From NCBI GenBank assembly GCA_017428285.1, contig JAFRRE010000002.1, positions 1 to 13,174 on the forward strand: a DNA stretch of 13,174 bases, given 5' to 3'. A model generated the notes under the pieces. The model ran no database searches. It was not told where the DNA came from and saw only the letters and a list, made by a program, of their open reading frames with translations. The DNA is from Bacteroidales bacterium. GTDB taxonomy: Bacteria; Bacteroidota; Bacteroidia; Bacteroidales; F082. Each line of letters begins with the position of its first letter. Position 1 is the first letter of the stretch. The position numbers and the translations under genes were made by a program. Positions 7,964 to 13,174 of the stretch are shown here, one piece after another.

Positions 7964-9307
7964 TCAGAAAATGTAATTAAACCCGACAAAAGTCTTCAGC
8001 TTCTCGCCGTCGCGTTTGTCTAGGGCTTTGCCTAAGTCGACGGACACAACGAGATTGCGATTCATAATGAGTTTGAGGCCACAGCCAGCAGCCATGTGGA
8101 TGCTCTCTTTGTCGCCGCTATAATACATCGGACCACAACCTGGGATGGCGGGCATCATCGGCTCCTCATCTATCATTTCCTTTTCGCGGAATTTTTGTGT
8201 CACCATACCTGCATCGAAGAAGGGATTCAAAGCCACTTGCCAGTTTTGATTAATGAACTGGAAGCCCACAATGCGCCAGCGCAGCTCCAAATTGGCAAAG
8301 GCGAAGCCTTCGCCTAGTACGCCGTTGCGATTCACGCCACGCATGGTCACGCTGCCGCCCAAACCTTCGGTGTACATCTTCTGGAAGAACATGGTATTCA
8401 GGTTGTTGATCATATACCATGGGGTCTTACCTGCAAGGCGGTTTTGGGCACCCAAACGGTAAGCAAAGGTCAGTTTGTCTTTATAAACAGGGATGTAGTG
8501 TCTCCACAAAAAGGTGTATGACAGATTGCTGTAACCTTTGCGGTCGATGAAGTCGGGGGCACCGACAAGAGTGGCTTCAGCATAGATGCCCTTCGTCGGG
8601 TCGCTGTTGTGGTCGCGACTATCGTAGACCATGCCGAGGCGGATTTGCGTGGTATTGCCGCCATGGGCTTCATCTTCTTTGATGATATTATTGTTCACAT
8701 AGTTTTCATACAATGTCACTTGGTCTTCGTAGCCTTTCAGGTTGATTCGGTCGACCTTGGTGTTGTAGTAGGCCAAGCCTGCTGTCCAATAAAGGTTAGG
8801 CACGCCAAAGAAAGGTCGTTGCATACTGCCCACAAAGCGGAACTGGTTGCGGTTGATGAAGTGGTAGCCGCTCTTAATGCCTTCTAATCCAGCATAAGGG
8901 TCGAAAGTGCTGGCTTCGAAGCCATTGAAGCCGAAAAACTCGTATTTCTTGGCGTAGAAATAGGTCACGTCGAAAAAGAGTTTGGTGTCTTTCACGACGT
9001 AAGGCATGTCGCTATAGAAGCGGAACACACCTGAGCCTTTGGTGTAGCGCGAAGCCTCCACGTTGAATTTGTAATTGTAGCGAGGATAGAGCGAGCCGTC
9101 GCCGAAGTTGAAGATGTCGCAAGTCACTCCGTACTGGAAGCCCAGGTCGGCATCATAGCCCACCACAGGCAGTGGACCAAAGTTCCAGCCTTTCTTGATG
9201 ATTTCGCCTTTTTCGTTGTAGGTCTTTTCTTTCTTGGCTTTCTTTTCTTGAGCCATGCCGCCCACTGCCAATAATAGGGCAAGCATTATAAATATGGTCT
9301 TTTTCAT
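7964..9307 (-). CDS. Omp85/BamA-TamA-like outer-membrane beta-barrel protein
   Basis: This 447-residue protein starts with a signal peptide (M-K-K-T-I-F-I, hydrophobic core, cleavage expected after G-G-M-A, before Q-E-K). It continues as alternating amphipathic strands rich in Tyr and Phe and ends in F-N-Y-I-F, an outer-membrane barrel C-terminus. The stretch Y-D-S-R-D ... P-T-K-G-I-Y (about 228-242) and M-R-G at 322-324 followed by E-G-F-A-F-A-N-L-E-L-R match the Omp85 surface-antigen (D15) domain, including the loop-6 R-G motif. There is no room for POTRA domains: only about 25 charged residues separate the signal peptide from the barrel. It is therefore unlikely to be BamA itself. It could be a BamA/TamA-family accessory transporter or patatin-type partner barrel; the cargo is unknown. 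The predicted leader is long and structured. Confidence 0.85.
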   Translation of the reverse strand: MKKTIFIMLALLLAVGGMAQEKKAKKEKTYNEKGEIIKKGWNFGPLPVVGYDADLGFQYGVTCDIFNFGDGSLYPRYNYKFNVEASRYTKGSGVFRFYSDMPYVVKDTKLFFDVTYFYAKKYEFFGFNGFEASTFDPYAGLEGIKSGYHFINRNQFRFVGSMQRPFFGVPNLYWTAGLAYYNTKVDRINLKGYEDQVTLYENYVNNNIIKEDEAHGGNTTQIRLGMVYDSRDHNSDPTKGIYAEATLVGAPDFIDRKGYSNLSYTFLWRHYIPVYKDKLTFAYRLGAQNRLAGKTPWYMINNLNTMFFQKMYTEGLGGSVTMRGVNRNGVLGEGFAFANLELRWRIVGFQFINQNWQVALNPFFDAGMVTQKFREKEMIDEEPMMPAIPGCGPMYYSGDKESIHMAAGCGLKLIMNRNLVVSVDLGKALDKRDGEKLKTFVGFNYIF

Positions 9308-9350
9308 ATTGATGATGTTGATTTACTTCTTACAAAGAGTGATCCATAAC

Positions 9351-9459
9351 CCTATAGCGTCATCGTGGACTTGATCCGCGATCTCCCAAGCGATAGGGAC
9401 ACCCTCCCGCATAGGAGATGGCGGATGTCCCTCAGCCATGAGGCTAGAGGCTTGAGGTT
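9351..9459. repeat. Structured repeat-like element in the Omp85-like gene leader
   Basis: ATCCGCGATCTCC (9374-9386) pairs at 12 of 13 positions with GGAGATGGCGGAT (9414-9426). GGGACA (9396-9401) pairs with TGTCCC (9426-9431), and CTCC/GGAG (9405-9408, though offset, with 9414-9417) can pair inside. CCTCAGCC (9430-9437) pairs with GGCTTGAGG (9449-9457) with one bulge. The first two pairings cross, so they are alternatives or a pseudoknot. If the minus-strand promoter at 9472-9479 is used, all of this is in the untranslated leader. Confidence 0.6.
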
Positions 9460-9471
9460 CTACTCATCGTG

Positions 9472-9479
9472 CAAAAATA
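9472..9479 (-). promoter_or_regulatory. Putative -7 promoter element of the Omp85-like gene
   Basis: On the minus strand the sequence is CTATTTTTGC, containing TATTTTTG (a TAnnTTTG match). It is identical over ten bases to the divergent mntP box at 9511-9520. Transcription from here would give a leader of about 155 bases before the ATG at 9307. Confidence 0.5.
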
Positions 9480-9500
9480 GGTTTTTTATCAACAATAGCG

Positions 9501-9519
9501 AAAAATAGTGCTATTTTTG
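9501..9519 (+). promoter_or_regulatory. mntP -7 promoter element within an 18-base palindrome
   Basis: TATTTTTG at 9512-9519 fits TAnnTTTG and lies 19 bases before the mntP ATG. It forms the right half of the perfect palindrome AAAAATAG-TG-CTATTTTT (9501-9518), extendable to GCG/CGC with a bulged G. The symmetry over the promoter box suggests an operator, but no known metal-regulator box is recognised. Confidence 0.5.
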
Positions 9520-9538
9520 CGCCATAATCCTGACGCAA

Positions 9539-10111
9539 ATGTCCTTCCTCGAACTATTACTCATCGCCATTGGACTTTCCATGGATGCCTTCTCGGTCTC
9601 CATCTGCAAAGGCCTAACCACCAAGCAGTTTTCTTGGCGCATGGCTTTGGTTTGTGGTTTATGGTTCGGAGGATTCCAAGCCTTGATGCCCACGATTGGC
9701 TATTTCTTGGGTGCACAGTTCCAAGAGATGATCGAGGCATACGACCATTGGATTGCCTTCGGATTGCTCTTTCTCATTGGTGCCAACATGATTCGGGAAG
9801 CCATTTGGGGTAAGGAAGAAGAAGGCAAAGAAAACGGTGCCCTCGATTTCAAGACCATGCTGTTTTTGGCCATCGCCACCAGCATCGATGCCTTGGCAGT
9901 GGGCGTTTCGTTTGCCTGCATTCAGGTCGAGTTGTGGTCGTCGGTGGCGCTCATCGGGCTGACGACGTTTGTTTTCTCCGTCGTGGGCGTGAAGATCGGC
10001 AATGTCTTTGGCACGAAATTCAAGAAGAATGCCGAAGTGTTTGGTGGTATCATATTGATTCTCATCGGATTGAAGATTCTTTTGGAGCATTTGGGTGTCA
10101 TTGCTTTTTGA
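9539..10111 (+). CDS. mntP: Manganese efflux pump MntP
   Basis: This 190-residue inner-membrane protein has six hydrophobic segments and belongs to the MntP (YebN, formerly DUF204) family, which exports Mn(II). Both conserved intramembrane aspartate motifs are present: L-S-M-D-A-F-S-V-S at residues 13-21 (D16) and T-S-I-D-A-L-A-V-G at 114-122 (D117). These correspond to essential acidic residues of the E. coli protein. The sequence Y-D-H-W-I-A-F-G-L-L (68-77) is also typical. The two halves repeat each other. A charged cytoplasmic loop (G-K-E-E-E-G-K) separates them. The leader is only about 20 bases, so the yybP-ykoY manganese riboswitch that often precedes this gene elsewhere is absent. The gene is divergent from the Omp85-like gene. 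Confidence 0.93.
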   Translation: MSFLELLLIAIGLSMDAFSVSICKGLTTKQFSWRMALVCGLWFGGFQALMPTIGYFLGAQFQEMIEAYDHWIAFGLLFLIGANMIREAIWGKEEEGKENGALDFKTMLFLAIATSIDALAVGVSFACIQVELWSSVALIGLTTFVFSVVGVKIGNVFGTKFKKNAEVFGGIILILIGLKILLEHLGVIAF

Positions 10112-10170
10112 AGGCATAGATTCCAGCCTCCGCACCAACCATCGTAAGAATGACATGCCTTCAAAAAGCA
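10102..10170. terminator. Long inverted repeat at the 3' end of mntP, terminator-like
   Basis: TGCTTTTTGAAGGCAT (10102-10117), which includes the mntP stop codon, is perfectly complementary over 16 bases to 10155-10170. An extra ATTC/GAAT pairing lies inside the 37-base loop. Downstream is GTTTTATCCATTTTT. It could end the mntP transcript, or be an inserted repeat whose left arm encodes the last residues. The interior differs from the other repeats in the window. Confidence 0.55.
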
Positions 10171-10205
10171 GTTTTATCCATTTTTCAAAAAAACTGGCCA
10201 ACAAA

Positions 10206-10238
10206 TTGCACACTATATCAAAATAATGTGTAATTTTG
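10206..10238 (+). promoter_or_regulatory. Promoter of tRNA-Pro
   Basis: TAATTTTG at 10231-10238 matches TAnnTTTG, and TTG at 10206-10208 lies 22 bases upstream. As at tRNA-Cys, the box runs into an inverted repeat: TTTTGC (10234-10239), AGC, GCAAAA (10243-10248). The tRNA starts 15 bases after the box. Confidence 0.65.
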
Positions 10239-10253
10239 CAGCGCAAAACGGTT

Positions 10254-10327
10254 CGGGATGTAGCGCAGCCCGGTAGCGCGCTTCGTTCGGGACGAAGAGG
10301 CCGCAAGTTCGAATCTTGTCATCCCGA
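10254..10327 (+). tRNA. tRNA-Pro (anticodon CGG)
   Basis: The acceptor stem is CGGGATG (10254-10260) with CATCCCG (10320-10326). The D stem is GCGC/GCGC, the anticodon stem CTTCG/CGAAG with loop TTCGGGA (anticodon CGG, reading CCG), and the T stem GCAAG/CTTGT with loop TTCGAAT. The discriminator is A (10327) and the first pair is C1-G72, both as expected for tRNA-Pro. CCA is not encoded. Confidence 0.96.
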
Positions 10328-10338
10328 CTTTGTCAAAG

Positions 10339-10366
10339 CCAGCTTGAGTTTCAGGCTGGTTTTTTT
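10339..10366 (+). terminator. Intrinsic terminator of tRNA-Pro
   Basis: The stem CCAGCTT (10339-10345)/AGGCTGG (10353-10359) has one G-T wobble and the loop GAGTTTC, followed by seven Ts. The loop is identical to that of the tRNA-Cys terminator although the stem sequences differ. Confidence 0.85.
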
Positions 10367-10376
10367 GTAGTACTGC

Positions 10377-10405
10377 GGTCCCTGAGCCCTGAGCCTGTCG
10401 AAGGG
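10377..10405. repeat. Palindromic repeat, TTCGACAGGCTCA family (single unit with internal duplication)
   Basis: The core TGAGCCTGTCGAA (10390-10402) is flanked by GGTCCC and GGG. The 7-base block CTGAGCC occurs twice in tandem (10382-10388 and 10389-10395), unlike the other units. It lies between the tRNA-Pro terminator and the U32-type gene, so it is in that gene's upstream region. Confidence 0.8.
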
Positions 10406-10429
10406 TCGAATGGCCGCGCTAATGAACAA

Positions 10430-11671
10430 ATGATGAAACCCAAAATAGAAATCATGGCCCCCGTGGGCTCATACGAAGCCCTGTCAGCCGCCATACAAGC
10501 TGGCGCAGGTAGCGTATACTTTGGTATTGGCAAGCTCAATATGCGCTCGCGCTCGGCGAAGAATTTCAATCTAGATGACCTGCGTCAACTGGCCGAGACC
10601 TGCAACGAGAACGGCGTAAAGAGTTATGTTACAGTCAATACCATCATCTACGATGAGGAGATGGAAGAGATGCATCAGCTGTTGGATGCCATTAAGGCTA
10701 ACGGCATCTCGGCCATCATCGCCTCCGACCAAAGCGTGATCCAATATGCCCGACAGATTGGCATTGAGGTGCACATGTCTACCCAATGTAACATCACCAA
10801 CCTGGAGGCCGTGCGCTACTATTCGCAGTTCGCCGACGTGATGGTGACCGCCCGAGAGCTTAACATCGACCAAGTGAGATACATCACTGAACAGATTGAG
10901 AAACAGCAGATCCGTGGCCCTCATGGCGACTTGGTGCGCATCGAGGTGTTTTGCCATGGTGCCTTATGCATGGCCATCTCGGGCAAGTGCAACTTGAGCC
11001 AGGACATCTACAACTCATCTTCGAACCGTGGTGCATGCATGCAGCTTTGCCGTCGCGGTTATGATGTTCGCGAACGAGAGGAAGGCTACGAATTGATGCT
11101 TGACAACGAGTACATCATGTCGCCCAAAGACCTTTGCACTTTGCCTTTCTTGGACAGGGTCTTGGATGCTGGTGTGGAAGTACTGAAAATCGAAGGTCGA
11201 GGTCGCTCGCCGGAGTACACCAAGCTGACGGTGTCGGTCTACAGCGAGGCAGTGAAAGCCATTCAGGAAGGCACCTTCACGCAAGAGAAAATTGACGCTT
11301 GGATGGAACGGTTGAAGAGCGTTTATAATCGTGGTTTTTGGGACGGCTATTATTTGGGCCGCCGCACCTTTGAATGGTCGAAGCAATATGGCTCACACGC
11401 CACGCAAAGCAAGGAGTATATTGGATTGATTACCAATTATTTCAGCAAGTTGGGCGTGGCAGAAATTCGCATGGACAGCAACGACCTCAAACTCGGCGAA
11501 CAAATTATGATCATCGGTCCGACCACAGGTGTCTACGAGGACACACTTACCGAAATCCGCGTGGACTTGGGTAATGTCCAGCAGACCGTGAAAGGCGAGT
11601 ATTGCTCCATTCCCGTGAAGTCGTTGGTTAGGCGCGGCGATAAGGTTTATAAAGTAATTACAACGTTGTAG
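10430..11671 (+). CDS. U32 family peptidase-like protein, TrhP-like (probable tRNA hydroxylation)
   Basis: This 413-residue protein belongs to the U32 family, once called collagenase-like proteases. Members such as TrhP (YegQ), RlhA and UbiU/V are now known as iron-sulfur proteins acting in RNA hydroxylation or ubiquinone synthesis. The signature E-V-F-C-H-G-A-L-C-M-A-I-S-G-K-C is at 172-187. Cysteines C180, C187, C203 and C207 have the spacing of a 4Fe-4S ligand set. The N-terminus (M-A-P-V-G-S-Y-E-A-L, 9-18) and K-I-E-G-R at 253-257 are also typical. The order and length best resemble TrhP, which makes 5-hydroxyuridine in tRNA; this assignment is inferred. Adjacent ATGs lie at 10430 and 10433; the frame is open further upstream only because it runs back through the tRNA. 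The stop codon lies within a palindromic repeat. No promoter box is visible, so tRNA read-through is possible. Confidence 0.88.
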   Translation: MMKPKIEIMAPVGSYEALSAAIQAGAGSVYFGIGKLNMRSRSAKNFNLDDLRQLAETCNENGVKSYVTVNTIIYDEEMEEMHQLLDAIKANGISAIIASDQSVIQYARQIGIEVHMSTQCNITNLEAVRYYSQFADVMVTARELNIDQVRYITEQIEKQQIRGPHGDLVRIEVFCHGALCMAISGKCNLSQDIYNSSSNRGACMQLCRRGYDVREREEGYELMLDNEYIMSPKDLCTLPFLDRVLDAGVEVLKIEGRGRSPEYTKLTVSVYSEAVKAIQEGTFTQEKIDAWMERLKSVYNRGFWDGYYLGRRTFEWSKQYGSHATQSKEYIGLITNYFSKLGVAEIRMDSNDLKLGEQIMIIGPTTGVYEDTLTEIRVDLGNVQQTVKGEYCSIPVKSLVRRGDKVYKVITTL

Positions 11672-11690
11672 GGACGCATCGAATGCGTCC
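11664..11690. repeat. Palindromic repeat, family TTGTRGRGACG (unit 4) overlapping a stop codon
   Basis: The core is GGACGCAT-CGA-ATGCGTCC (11672-11690), preceded by CGTTGTAG. The TAG at 11669-11671 in the conserved leader of the repeat is the stop codon of the U32-type gene. The next gene starts 17 bases after the repeat. Confidence 0.75.
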
Positions 11691-11706
11691 GCAATTTGTT
11701 TCAATT

Positions 11707-12618
11707 ATGCAGAATTTCAATTTACATACCCACAGTGTTTATTCCGACGGCAAATCCCAACCCCGCGAAATCGTGGAAGAGGCCATCCGTCAAGGCTTAA
11801 CTACGATTGGTTTTTCGGAACATAGTCCATTGCCATTTGACAATACATTCTCGGTGAAATCGGCCGACATGCCGCGTTATGTGGCGGAAATCGCCCAGCT
11901 GAAAGCGGAATTCAAGGACAAAATCGACATCTACTGCGCTTTGGAAGCTGACTATCTCACGGGCGTTTCCGAGCCTTTTGCCGTGACCAAGGAAAAGTAT
12001 CACCTTGATTATCTGATAGGAGGAGTTCATCTCGTTATTGATCCGGCCCTTCGACAGGCTCAGGGACCTGCAAAATCCAAGGTCATTGAGCCTGTCGAAA
12101 TGCCGGCCATTTCAGCGGATGAAATCTGGTTCATCGATGGCCCCAAGTGGGAAATCTATGACGAAGGCCTGCAAAAGTTCTTCAATGGCGACATCCGTCG
12201 TGCCGTGCGTAGATTCTTCGAGCAGTCAAATGAAATGATTGAAAACGAGCAGTTCGACATTATTGCCCACTTTGACAAAATCAAGATGCACAACCGCGAT
12301 AGGTATTTTCACGAGGATGAGCCGTGGTATCGCAAACTCGCCCTTGAAACCCTCGACCTCATCCGGCAGAAAGGCCTCGTGATGGAAATCAACACGCGTG
12401 GCATCTACAAGAAACGCTACAATGGTTTCTATCCTTCGCCCTGGCTGATGGAGGAGGCCTGCAAGATGGGTGTTCCTGCCATCATCTCCGCTGATGCGCA
12501 CCATTTTAGCGAAATCACACTTGAATTTGAAGCCGCAGAGGAAGCTTTGAAACGAGCTGGCTATCGCAGCGTGGTGAATTTTAAGGATGGACGCTGGGTT
12601 GAGGTACCGCTTTCGTGA
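11707..12618 (+). CDS. PHP-domain phosphatase, histidinol-phosphatase (HisK/HisJ-type) family
   Basis: This 303-residue protein has a metal-dependent PHP domain of the kind that dephosphorylates histidinol phosphate in histidine biosynthesis. Metal-binding residues are visible in order: H7 and H9 (N-L-H-T-H-S), D14, H39 (G-F-S-E-H-S), E80 (A-L-E-A-D), H108 (G-G-V-H), H188 (I-I-A-H-F-D-K) and D263/H265 (S-A-D-A-H-H). E-I-N-T-R-G-I-Y-K-K at 227-236 is typical of this subfamily. I chose ATG at 11707; an upstream ATG at 11683 lies in a palindromic repeat. Residues 113-134 are encoded by an in-frame inverted pair of TTCGACAGGCTCA repeats and look like an insertion between V-H-L-V and W-F-I-D-G-P. 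All metal ligands are kept, so the enzyme may still be active. No other his genes are present. It is 35 bases after the U32-type gene, suggesting co-transcription. Confidence 0.88.
   Translation: MQNFNLHTHSVYSDGKSQPREIVEEAIRQGLTTIGFSEHSPLPFDNTFSVKSADMPRYVAEIAQLKAEFKDKIDIYCALEADYLTGVSEPFAVTKEKYHLDYLIGGVHLVIDPALRQAQGPAKSKVIEPVEMPAISADEIWFIDGPKWEIYDEGLQKFFNGDIRRAVRRFFEQSNEMIENEQFDIIAHFDKIKMHNRDRYFHEDEPWYRKLALETLDLIRQKGLVMEINTRGIYKKRYNGFYPSPWLMEEACKMGVPAIISADAHHFSEITLEFEAAEEALKRAGYRSVVNFKDGRWVEVPLS
12043..12106. repeat. Inverted pair of TTCGACAGGCTCA repeats inside the PHP gene
   Basis: Two 26-base arms (12043-12068 and 12081-12106) are complementary at 22 positions. They share the core TTCGACAGGCTCA and the ends CCGGC and GACC, and are separated by a 12-base loop. 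The element stays in frame and free of stops, encoding A-L-R-Q-A-Q-G-P and I-E-P-V-E-M-P. Confidence 0.88.
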
Positions 12619-12665
12619 AAAATCTCTGTGAAAATGACTGGTTTTCGGGATTTTTGCTAATTTTG
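12618..12665 (+). promoter_or_regulatory. Promoter region of the DUF3791/DUF3990 pair with nested inverted repeats
   Basis: TAATTTTG at 12658-12665 matches TAnnTTTG and is 19 bases before the first ATG. Just upstream, AAAAATC (12618-12624) pairs with GATTTTT (12649-12655), and inside it GAAAA (12630-12634) pairs with TTTTC (12642-12646). The repeats cover the expected -33 region and could be an operator, or a weak A/T-rich end signal for the PHP gene. No good -33 element is seen. Confidence 0.5.
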
Positions 12666-12684
12666 CGGATGAATACGAACTGTA

Positions 12685-12906
12685 ATGTCTAAACGAACAC
12701 TTGATATTATCGAGTACACCATTGCCTTGGTGAATGAGTTTGCCAAACGTTTTGGCCTTTCTGAAACAGACTCTTTCAGATATATTGACCGTTACAATGG
12801 GATGAAACTGATAGAGCAATGCTATGGCATCATGCATACGCTTTCGTTTGCCGACAGTGTTGACGGCATGGCCTCGTATTGCAGAAGAAACGGAGGGACT
12901 TTGTAA
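12685..12906 (+). CDS. DUF3791 family protein
   Basis: This 73-residue, probably all-helical, soluble protein resembles the DUF3791 family. It has a helix with I-E-Y-T-I-A-L-V-N-E-F-A, then F-G-L-S-E-T-D-S-F-R-Y-I, and the C-terminal block H-T-L-S-F-A-D-S-V ... Y-C-R-R-N-G-G, which I recognise as characteristic. The family's biochemical role is not known to me. Genes of this type commonly sit directly upstream of a DUF3990 gene, as here, where the stop TAA and the next ATG share one base (TAATG). Small size, helical content, translational coupling and first position would suit an antitoxin or regulator for the downstream protein, but this is inference. The start is ATG at 12685, 19 bases after a -7 promoter box. 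Confidence 0.8.
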   Translation: MSKRTLDIIEYTIALVNEFAKRFGLSETDSFRYIDRYNGMKLIEQCYGIMHTLSFADSVDGMASYCRRNGGTL

Positions 12907-13174
12907 TGTTGTTGTATCATGGCTCAAATATGATAATCGATGAAATAGACCTTGCCAAGTCGCGTCCGTACAAGGATTTTGGAAAGGCATTTTATCTTTC
13001 GGCAGATGAAAAACAAGCCCGAGAGATGGCAAAGTTCAAAGTGCTGACGGGTGGAGGCTCAGCCGAGATTTCCGTTTTTGAGTTTGATGAATTATCGCTA
13101 GATGATTTGAAAGTCAAGCGTTTCGAGGAGTATACAGAGGAATGGGCGGAGTTCGTGTATAACAATCGCGACGA
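12906..13174 (+). CDS. DUF3990 family protein, ADP-ribosyltransferase-fold-like (3' end outside window)
   Basis: The frame starts at ATG 12906, overlapping the DUF3791 stop by one base, and stays open to the window edge (89 codons). The beginning L-L-Y-H-G-S-N, then D-F-G-K-A-F-Y-L-S with K-Q-A-R-E-M-A, and later E-E-Y-T-E-E-W-A-E-F-V-Y-N-N-R match the pattern I know for DUF3990. The Y-H-G-S strand followed by G-x-x-F-Y-L-S is also the layout of the NAD-binding core of ADP-ribosyltransferase-fold proteins (H-Y type). The acidic residue in E-E-W-A-E-F could be the third catalytic position. Enzymatic activity and toxicity are inferences. A typical member is about 150-200 residues, so roughly half is missing here. 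Confidence 0.78.
   Translation, partial: MLLYHGSNMIIDEIDLAKSRPYKDFGKAFYLSADEKQAREMAKFKVLTGGGSAEISVFEFDELSLDDLKVKRFEEYTEEWAEFVYNNRD

Noticed and set aside
9520..9538. yybP-ykoY manganese riboswitch upstream of mntP
   Set aside because: The distance from promoter box to start codon is about 20 bases, too short for that riboswitch.
10316..10429. N-terminal extension of the U32-type protein
   Set aside because: It would start within tRNA-Pro and run through its terminator and a palindromic repeat, yielding repeat-derived residues.
4732..12106. CRISPR array made of the dispersed palindromic repeats
   Set aside because: The repeats are scattered, vary in sequence and orientation, and have no regular spacers or cas genes nearby.
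12226..13032. A 268-codon minus-strand open frame across the PHP gene end and the DUF3791/DUF3990 pair
   Set aside because: The plus-strand genes have recognisable motifs, a promoter box and coupled start/stop codons. The minus-strand translation has no family features.

Overview
The window looks like a chromosome segment from a member of the Bacteroidales (phylum Bacteroidota). The evidence is the repeated promoter signature TAnnTTTG upstream of most transcription units, the lack of clear Shine-Dalgarno sequences, and the gene families present (stand-alone OstA-like protein, POTRA-less Omp85 barrel, U32 peptidase-like protein, PHP phosphatase). I cannot name a genus or species from sequence alone.

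Layout. Bases 1-2764 hold the 3' part of the RNase R gene and a multi-pass membrane protein of GT-C glycosyltransferase type. A tRNA-Cys(GCA) with its own promoter and terminator follows (2785-2929), then glnS (2983-4728). A MazG-type pyrophosphohydrolase gene (4842-5180, minus) converges with glnS and diverges from an OstA-like exported protein gene (5358-7025), which probably forms an operon with gpmA (7054-7800). A minus-strand Omp85/BamA-like outer-membrane barrel (7964-9307) converges with gpmA and diverges from mntP (9539-10111). A tRNA-Pro(CGG) unit (10206-10366) precedes a U32/TrhP-like gene (10430-11671) and a PHP-domain histidinol-phosphatase-like gene (11707-12618). The window ends in a two-gene accessory module, DUF3791 plus DUF3990 (12685 to the edge). 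The second protein looks like a member of the ADP-ribosyltransferase-fold superfamily.

Most genes are housekeeping: RNA decay, translation (glnS, two tRNAs, probably the U32 protein in RNA modification), glycolysis (gpmA), envelope biogenesis (OstA-like, Omp85-like, GT-C) and manganese efflux (mntP). The unusual content lies between, and once inside, the genes. At least two families of short palindromic repeats are present. One has the core TTCGACAGGCTCA (five units, usually as inverted pairs). The other has the consensus TTGTRGRGACG followed by its complement (four units whose stems differ by compensating changes). One inverted pair of the first family sits in frame inside the PHP phosphatase gene and encodes about 22 extra residues. 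Another pair forms much of the predicted mazG leader. A unit of the second family supplies the stop codon of the U32 gene. Two further structured elements lie in the predicted leader of the Omp85-like gene and at the 3' end of mntP.

The best candidate for an under-described system is the DUF3791/DUF3990 pair, cut by the right edge. All family calls here are from recognition of motifs and sequence, not from searches.
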